This document shows positions 6,658 to 11,220 of a stretch of DNA of 11,220 nt, in pieces. Source of the DNA: Candidatus Bathyarchaeota archaeon (GTDB lineage Archaea; Thermoproteota; Bathyarchaeia; TCS64); assembly GCA_016934355.1 (NCBI GenBank), contig JAFGTA010000073.1, forward strand, positions 1 to 11,220. The letters are read 5' to 3'. Numbering within the stretch: position 1 is the first letter of the stretch; each line of letters begins with the position of its first letter. The notes beneath the pieces are model-generated. The model saw nothing but the letters and a program-made list of their open reading frames with translations. It searched no databases and had not been told where the DNA came from. The position numbers were made by a program, and so were the translations under genes.

Positions 6658-6727
6658 GCAGTATACTCTGCCGGATTCATTAGAAATAACTTCCGCGGAC
6701 ACTAACGCGTAAAGCCTCATCGACGAT

Positions 6728-6736
6728 GATTTAAGA
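6728..6736 (+). promoter_or_regulatory. putative box A for the CCG-domain gene
   Basis: GATTTAAGA is centred about 34 bases before the TTG at 6766, in the divergent spacer shared with the AOR gene. Transcription would start near 6758, leaving a leader of only a few bases, which agrees with the lack of a clear ribosome-binding site. Confidence 0.3.
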
Positions 6737-6765
6737 CCAGTACGCATGATGTTTTCTGACGCTTC

Positions 6766-8271
6766 TTGACTGACGCTGACGCGCTTCTGAGGAGGCTGAA
6801 AGAGAAATACGGCGCCAACAGGGTTCTATCCGATCCCGAGGACATATACGTCTACTCGCGAGTCGGCGAGTTCGGCGTCAAGGAGGCGCAGCCGCCCATC
6901 GCAGTGCTCAGGCTGAAACCGACGGAGGCGGAGACCCTCGTCGACATCGTGGGAGACGACGCCCAGATCATAATCGGCTATTCCGGGGAGAACAAGCCCG
7001 GTGCCCCCGTGCTGCTTGTGGACACCGGGGAGCCCATCACTCTTCAGGAACTTGAGGAAAGCGTATCGGAGCAGGCCAAAGCGAGGGACGGCAAAAGGGA
7101 CCAGACGAAGAGTCTGAGCCAGCTGCCTCTCCAAGCAGCCGCGTACCTGCAGTCGAGGGAAGGCTACAGGCTGCGGGAGCGGATGAGCGGCGGCGCGGGT
7201 TTCTGCGTCGTCCAGAGGTTCCTCGGCGGACACGAGACCTACTCGTCCAAGGGCAGGCTGCTGCTCTCAAGGGCGCTGTCCAGAGGGGAGCTAGAGGCGT
7301 CGCCGCGGCTTGTCGACGTCATGTACAGCTGCACGGCGTGCGGCCAGTGCTACGACCAGCACTCGTCCGGCGTCCTAGAGATAAACAATGCAATAATCAA
7401 GACGCGTAACACCATCGCGGAGCAGGGGAAAGCGCCCAAGCTCTGTGGGCGGCTCATGGATAACCTCGAGGCCGAGGGAAACCCCATGGGGCTGCCCTCC
7501 GAGGACAGGGCGCTCTGGTACGATGAGACCGCCGATGAGCGTACGTACGGCGGGAACGACGTGCTCTACTGGCCCGGCTGCATAACAAGTTACAGGCTCC
7601 CCGAGCTCGTGGACGCCAACGCGGCGGTCCTAGACGCGGCGGGCGTCGACTATGGGCTCCTCGGCAAAGAAGAGGGCTGCTGCGGCATCATACTGTATCT
7701 CCTCGGGTTCTGGGAAGAGGCGCGGAGGAACGCGGCTGAGGTATCGAGGGTATGGGAGGAACGCTCAGTCCGTACAGTTGTGACGAGCTGCGCGGGGTGC
7801 TACTACGCGTTCACACGGGTGTACCCTCACCTAGGCGTAACCCTCGGAGTAAAGGTACTCCACACTTCCCAGTTCTACGACCTGCTAGTGAGGCAGGGGC
7901 GGCTCACGCTGGGCGAGAGGCGGGGCGGCGTCGTCTGGCATGACCCCTGCGACCTCGGGAGGCACTGCGGCGTCTACGAGCCGCCTCGACGGGTGCTCAG
8001 GGCTGTCCCCGGGCTGAGCCTCGTGGAGCCCGGGTTATCGAGGGAGCACGCCGTGTGCTGCGGCGCGGGCGGTGGACTCTGGACCTACAACGAGGGGGTA
8101 GCCGGGGACGTCGGGCGCCAGAAGGTGCTTGAGGCGATCCCCGGGGATGTCGACGGCGTGGTGACGGGGTGCCCCACGTGTCTGCTGAGCCTGAGGAACT
8201 CCGCGAGGGACGCCAGACCCGGCTTGAAAGTGTATGACCTCGGCGAGTTCCTAAGGGAAACCCTGATGTGA
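6766..8271 (+). CDS. two-CCG-domain iron-sulfur oxidoreductase (HdrD/GlpC/LutA-like)
   Basis: The 501-residue product ends in two complete cysteine-rich CCG domains: C272, C305-C306, C342-C345, and C395, C431-C432, C469-C472. In HdrB/HdrD such domains hold the noncubane clusters that act on disulfides; in GlpC, LutA and glycolate oxidase they serve electron transfer. The preceding ferredoxin-like part is eroded: the first site keeps only C147, and the second is C189-C192-C195 followed by H199 where the fourth Cys is expected. Residues about 15-90 resemble the start of FAD-linked (GlcD-type) oxidases, with DPEDIYVYSR and PPIAVLRLKPTEAETLVDIV, but the full FAD domain is absent. The start is TTG, with no clear ribosome-binding site. 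The gene is divergent from the AOR operon, so both may serve one redox pathway. The substrate is not known. Confidence 0.88.
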   Translation: MTDADALLRRLKEKYGANRVLSDPEDIYVYSRVGEFGVKEAQPPIAVLRLKPTEAETLVDIVGDDAQIIIGYSGENKPGAPVLLVDTGEPITLQELEESVSEQAKARDGKRDQTKSLSQLPLQAAAYLQSREGYRLRERMSGGAGFCVVQRFLGGHETYSSKGRLLLSRALSRGELEASPRLVDVMYSCTACGQCYDQHSSGVLEINNAIIKTRNTIAEQGKAPKLCGRLMDNLEAEGNPMGLPSEDRALWYDETADERTYGGNDVLYWPGCITSYRLPELVDANAAVLDAAGVDYGLLGKEEGCCGIILYLLGFWEEARRNAAEVSRVWEERSVRTVVTSCAGCYYAFTRVYPHLGVTLGVKVLHTSQFYDLLVRQGRLTLGERRGGVVWHDPCDLGRHCGVYEPPRRVLRAVPGLSLVEPGLSREHAVCCGAGGGLWTYNEGVAGDVGRQKVLEAIPGDVDGVVTGCPTCLLSLRNSARDARPGLKVYDLGEFLRETLM

Positions 8272-8298
8272 CTGTTGGATGCCGCTTCTATACCTAAA

Positions 8299-8307
8299 CT
8301 ATTTTAA
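8299..8307 (+). promoter_or_regulatory. putative box A for the DUF211-speB pair
   Basis: CTATTTTAA lies in the 99-nt gap after the CCG-domain gene. It would place the transcription start near 8330, about 40 nt before the TTG at 8371, so the pair probably has its own promoter. Confidence 0.4.
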
Positions 8308-8337
8308 CGTGGCGTCGGCTCATAGAATCTGAACATG

Positions 8338-8352
8338 CTGGATTAATTCCAG
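8338..8352 (+). promoter_or_regulatory. inverted repeat, possible operator
   Basis: CTGGATTAATTCCAG has 5-base arms (CTGGA / TCCAG) around a 5-base A+T core. It lies between the predicted transcription start and the TTG of the DUF211 gene, a place where a repressor dimer would block transcription. It is short, so chance is possible, and a weak RNA hairpin in the leader is an alternative. Confidence 0.3.
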
Positions 8353-8370
8353 AGGGACATGTGAAAAAGT

Positions 8371-8628
8371 TTGGAGCAACCCAAGATCACGCACATAGTT
8401 CTAGATGTGTTGAAGGCCCACCAGCCACCCCTCCCCGAGTTCGCCGCCTTCATAGGCGAGCTAGGCGGGATAACGAGAGTAGACGTTTCCGTCGTCGAGA
8501 TGGACGAGAAGACCGAGAGCCTCAAGATCACCATCGACGGGGTGAACGTCGACTACGAGGAGCTCAGGAGCCACATGGCGAAGCAGGGAGCCGTCATCCA
8601 CAGCGTAGACCAAGTAGTAGTCGAATGA
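8371..8628 (+). CDS. DUF211 family archaeal protein
   Basis: The 85-residue product matches DUF211, a small family known almost only from archaea and without an assigned function. Family landmarks are ITHIVLDVLKAHQPPLPEFA at the N-terminus, GITRVDVSVVEMDEKTESLKI in the middle and GAVIHSVDQVVV at the end. The order strand-helix-strand-strand-helix-strand predicts a ferredoxin-like fold that usually forms oligomers, as in ACT-type regulatory domains. The start must be the TTG at 8371, because a TGA lies in frame at 8362 and the next Met is mid-protein. GTGA at 8361-8364 could act as a weak ribosome-binding site. The agmatinase-like gene begins 1 nt after the stop, suggesting joint translation and possibly a regulatory partner. 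Confidence 0.88.
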   Translation: MEQPKITHIVLDVLKAHQPPLPEFAAFIGELGGITRVDVSVVEMDEKTESLKITIDGVNVDYEELRSHMAKQGAVIHSVDQVVVE

Positions 8629-8629
8629 C

Positions 8630-9481
8630 ATGCCCACCAAGCCCACACTTCAGCCGTTCCTAGACAAGCCGACAGACGCCGAGGGCGCCGACTACGTCCT
8701 CTTCGGGGCACCCTTGGACAAGACCACCTCCAACAGGAAGGGCACCAGATTCGCGCCCGCAGCAATCCGCAGGGAGAGCACCTTCCTCGACACCTACAGC
8801 GTCAGGACTGGGCTCGACTACGGCGACCTCAGCCTAGCCGACGTAGGCGACATAGCGTGCCCCAGCGTCGAAGAGGCGCTGCGCAGCGTAGAGGAGACCA
8901 TAGGCTCATTCAACGGCCTCCCGGTGATGCTGGGAGGCGAGCACACCGTCACCCTGGGCGCCCTCCGCGCACTGGAGCCCGACCTCGTCGTGGTGTTCGA
9001 CGCACACCTTGACCTCCGGGACGAACTGTTCGGCGAGCGGCTTTGCCACGCAACGTACCTGAGGCGGGGCTACGAGGAGCTGGGCTTCAAGGCGGTGGTT
9101 CTCGGCGCGAGGGCGCTGTCCGGCGAGGAGGTGGAGTTCGCCAAGTCGACGCGGGACATACGGTACCTCACCGCCCTGGACATGTTGAGGCAGGACCCTG
9201 CCTCCATGGTGCACGGCGTCGTGGAGGACGCGGAGAAGGTTTATCTGAGCCTCGATATGGATGTGCTGGACCCGTCTGCGGCCCCCGCTGTGGGTAACCC
9301 GCACCCGGAGGGGCTTTCGGTCACCAACGTGATGGACATCGTGGAGCAGCTGATGAGCGTGAAGCTCGTGGGCTTCGACGTGACCGAGGTGTACCCCCAT
9401 TACGACACGGGGCAGACGGCGACCGCCGCCGCGTACCTCGTGTTGGAGACCCTCTACAGCCACGTCAGCGTCAGGCAATGA
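8630..9481 (+). CDS. speB: arginase/agmatinase (ureohydrolase) family protein
   Basis: Ureohydrolases split guanidino compounds into an amine and urea with two Mn2+ ions. The 283-residue product has all metal ligands: H105 in GGEHT, D124, H126 and D128 in DAHLD, and D209 and D211 in SLDMDVLDPSAAP. H140 and E253 match the second-shell His and the substrate-side Glu of the family. Length and the N-terminal FGAPLDKTTSNRKGTRFAPAAIR element fit archaeal agmatinase-like proteins, which in archaea supply putrescine and precursors for spermidine and hypusine. Arginase, formiminoglutamase or guanidinobutyrase activity cannot be excluded from sequence, so the symbol is by family. The ATG at 8630 follows the DUF211 stop by 1 nt, and the OPT gene converges 44 nt downstream. 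Confidence 0.9.
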   Translation: MPTKPTLQPFLDKPTDAEGADYVLFGAPLDKTTSNRKGTRFAPAAIRRESTFLDTYSVRTGLDYGDLSLADVGDIACPSVEEALRSVEETIGSFNGLPVMLGGEHTVTLGALRALEPDLVVVFDAHLDLRDELFGERLCHATYLRRGYEELGFKAVVLGARALSGEEVEFAKSTRDIRYLTALDMLRQDPASMVHGVVEDAEKVYLSLDMDVLDPSAAPAVGNPHPEGLSVTNVMDIVEQLMSVKLVGFDVTEVYPHYDTGQTATAAAYLVLETLYSHVSVRQ

Positions 9482-9525
9482 CTTAGAGGCTGCGTGTGGG
9501 CCTCATCACCCGTGAATGGGCCGAC

Positions 9526-11220
9526 CTACAGCAGGTTGGTGAGTATTGTCATAAGCACCTGTACGAGGAGGCTGCTTGCCATGAGGCCTGTGACGATGAG
9601 GCGACCCTTCTCCTCGTAGAACTCTTTGCCGTATCTTCTCTCGGTGGCGAGCCGCATCAAGCCGCCGACGCCGAAGGGTATTATGTAGTGGGGCGGGAAG
9701 AGGAGGCCCATGCCGAGGCCCATCATGCTGACGGGCGTGAAGACCTCCAGGATGGAGCCGACGACGCCGCCGGCGAGGAAGGTCCAGGGGTTGAGCACGG
9801 TGGATATGTCGCCTGTGGCGAGCATGGTGACGTATACCTTGGACTGTATTAGGCCTGCGGCGGGCATCATGGGTGTGCCGAAGCCCACGTACTTCCAGAG
9901 GACGAGGGTGAAGAACACGCTGAATAGGAACGTGGGTACGTAGCCGACCACCTTGGCCGTGATGATGTCCCTCCAGCTTACACGGGTCTCGTCCCTGTAC
10001 TTGTAGTAGGGGAGGGTTCCGTTGCCCAGCCACGGGTTGGGCCTGAGATACGGGTATATGAAGTAGCCTGTGAAGGCGCGGTACCCGGCTGTGAAGAGGG
10101 GGAGGTCGTAGAAGAACACGGAGCCTATCCCCATGCCCATCCCGGTCTGGGCCTGCATCTTGCTGATGAACACGGCCTCCACGAAGCCGCCGACGAAGAA
10201 GCAGTACGCGGTGAAGCCGACGGCGAACAGCGGCGGCAGCGGCGCGAACGGGTTCAGTGTGTAGGCGAGGCTGGCGACGAGGGTGAAGATGGCTGTGATG
10301 GCTGCGAGGTACTTCCTGTTGCCGAGTATACCCTGTATGAGGACCTTGTAGAGTTCGAGGTACCCGGTCTCGCCGTTGTCCGTTTTCTCAGTGTTCTTGG
10401 TTAGCCTGTTCTTGGCGAGCATTACGACCGAGAGCAGTATGCCGCCGAGCAGCAGGACGCCTATGGCTGGCCCCATGGCGTAGTTCATCAGGTAGTCCTG
10501 GTAGAGCGCCATTGCGTCGCCGGTGGGCTCCAGCAGCCCCCTGCGCACCAGAGCCGGGGTGACCAGGAGGTAGCTTATCATGCCTGAGGCGAGTAGGCTG
10601 AGGGAGGTCTTGGGGCTGATGAGGTAGCCGATGCCTGCGAACCCCAGGCTGAGGCTTATGACGAGTATGCAGCCGGGTGGTAGGAGCCCGGAGAGGTCGA
10701 GGGTGGTGAGGTCGATGCCCCAGAGCATGGGAAGGTTCTGCAGCATTGTGATCGTGAAGCCGATGGCCGCGGACAGGGCTACGAGGCGCGCCGAGCCTCC
10801 GCCTGTCATGCAGGCGTCAACGAGCTTGGTGGTGGCGGCCTGGTTGGGCCAAACCATCTTGGGGTTACGGTTGAGCTCGTCCCGGAGGACGGTGTAGTAG
10901 ATGAAGCCCGCTGCGAGGCTGACGGCAGCGGCGGCGCCGAAGAACGTTATGGGGCCGATCCAGTGCCGTAGGCTGAGGTCTTTGGCCTGTATTACCTCCA
11001 TCGGCGGGGCGATCCATGTGGGGTAGGAGGCGAGGGGCTCGGTCTCCAGCATGTAGAGGATGAAGCCGAGGGTCTGGTAGACGCCCATCGAGGTCACGCT
11101 CGTTATCAGGAGGAAGGTGAGCTCCCTCCGGGAGCTGCCTCCTCCGACGCGGTGGAACAGGCTGTAACCTATCATGACGGCGACGGCGCCGTAGCCGAAG
11201 TTCCACCCCATGTTGATGCT
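9526..11220 (-). CDS. OPT-family (oligopeptide/metal-chelate) transporter, 5' partial
   Basis: The frame is open through the window edge; the Met at 11211 lies inside a hydrophobic stretch and is preceded by in-frame Ser-Ile-Asn, so the true start is outside. About 565 residues are visible, with a dozen or more hydrophobic helices. OPT-like features are the MVWPNQAATTKL element (about 119-130 from that Met) and the C-terminal set MGLGMGLLFPPHYIIPFGVGGLMR followed by an EKGRLIVTGLMASSLLV helix, which matches the glycine-rich end of OPT permeases. It also resembles the OPT-like proteins grouped under DUF6785. OPT members import peptides or siderophore-type metal chelates by proton coupling; the substrate here is unknown. 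No peptidase or binding protein lies beside it. Confidence 0.85.
   Translation of the reverse strand, partial: SINMGWNFGYGAVAVMIGYSLFHRVGGGSSRRELTFLLITSVTSMGVYQTLGFILYMLETEPLASYPTWIAPPMEVIQAKDLSLRHWIGPITFFGAAAAVSLAAGFIYYTVLRDELNRNPKMVWPNQAATTKLVDACMTGGGSARLVALSAAIGFTITMLQNLPMLWGIDLTTLDLSGLLPPGCILVISLSLGFAGIGYLISPKTSLSLLASGMISYLLVTPALVRRGLLEPTGDAMALYQDYLMNYAMGPAIGVLLLGGILLSVVMLAKNRLTKNTEKTDNGETGYLELYKVLIQGILGNRKYLAAITAIFTLVASLAYTLNPFAPLPPLFAVGFTAYCFFVGGFVEAVFISKMQAQTGMGMGIGSVFFYDLPLFTAGYRAFTGYFIYPYLRPNPWLGNGTLPYYKYRDETRVSWRDIITAKVVGYVPTFLFSVFFTLVLWKYVGFGTPMMPAAGLIQSKVYVTMLATGDISTVLNPWTFLAGGVVGSILEVFTPVSMMGLGMGLLFPPHYIIPFGVGGLMRLATERRYGKEFYEEKGRLIVTGLMASSLLVQVLMTILTNLL

Noticed and set aside
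6649..6747. 33-residue N-terminal extension of the AOR protein from ATG 6747
   Set aside because: The AOR homology begins at the ATG at 6648, the extension is encoded by A+T-richer DNA unlike the gene body, and a GGAG lies just before 6648. It is more likely promoter and leader.
8361..8663. GTG-started frame of 100 codons overlapping DUF211 and the start of speB
   Set aside because: The translation is Arg/Pro/His-rich without a fold pattern, and it overlaps the DUF211 frame, which has clear family similarity along its length.
8906..9478. Minus-strand open frame of 190 codons opposite speB
   Set aside because: His/Arg/Val-rich translation without recognisable motifs, fully inside a gene whose catalytic residues are all conserved.
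9506..10033. Minus-strand open frame in another register of the OPT gene
   Set aside because: Arg/His/Pro-rich composition typical of an alternate frame; the overlapping OPT frame explains the region.

Overview
The window looks archaeal. A DUF211 protein, a VIT1/CCC1-like protein of the archaeal type, a WOR5-like tungsten oxidoreductase/polyferredoxin pair, A+T-rich box A-like elements ahead of several genes, short or absent leaders, GTG/TTG starts and frequent AGG/ATA codons all fit an archaeon. Most of the window is G+C rich. The lineage cannot be fixed from these genes; a strictly or facultatively anaerobic member of the Thermoproteota/Bathyarchaeia or Thermoplasmatota is a guess.

Layout. 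(1) 1-701: the last codons of a + strand gene converge on a VIT1/CCC1-family membrane protein (-). (2) 835-1406: two small + strand genes overlap by ATGA: a small PH-like protein of unknown function and an 87-residue OB-like protein. (3) 1403-2683: an orphan membrane-anchored type I substrate-binding protein (-). (4) 2783-4147: 3-methyladenine-DNA glycosylase I (tag) followed closely by an FdhD-like gene. (5) 4151-6648 (-): a tungsten aldehyde:ferredoxin oxidoreductase (AOR) family protein with a four-cluster ferredoxin downstream. (6) 6766-8271 (+): a divergently transcribed two-CCG-domain Hdr/GlpC/LutA-like iron-sulfur protein. (7) 8371-9481 (+): DUF211 and arginase/agmatinase genes, 1 nt apart. 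(8) 9526-11220 (-): an OPT-family transporter cut off by the window edge.

How the genes may work together. Regions 4-6 read as one redox module. The AOR would oxidise an unidentified substrate and pass electrons to the 16-Cys ferredoxin. The divergent CCG protein could link this pool to a thiol/disulfide or quinone-type reaction. The FdhD-like protein belongs to the family that sulfurates Mo/W-bis-pterin cofactors. Three members depart from their families: the AOR lacks the Glu and His expected near tungsten, the CCG protein has a degraded ferredoxin domain and a possible PCMH remnant, and FdhD has one of the two usual cysteines. I consider this divergent module the best candidate for something undescribed.

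From about 1143 to 3250 the DNA is clearly A+T richer than its flanks. This stretch carries the OB-like gene, the orphan binding protein and tag, and it may have been acquired by transfer. No RNA gene, CRISPR array, insertion sequence or origin was seen. All intergenic gaps are shorter than 150 bases.
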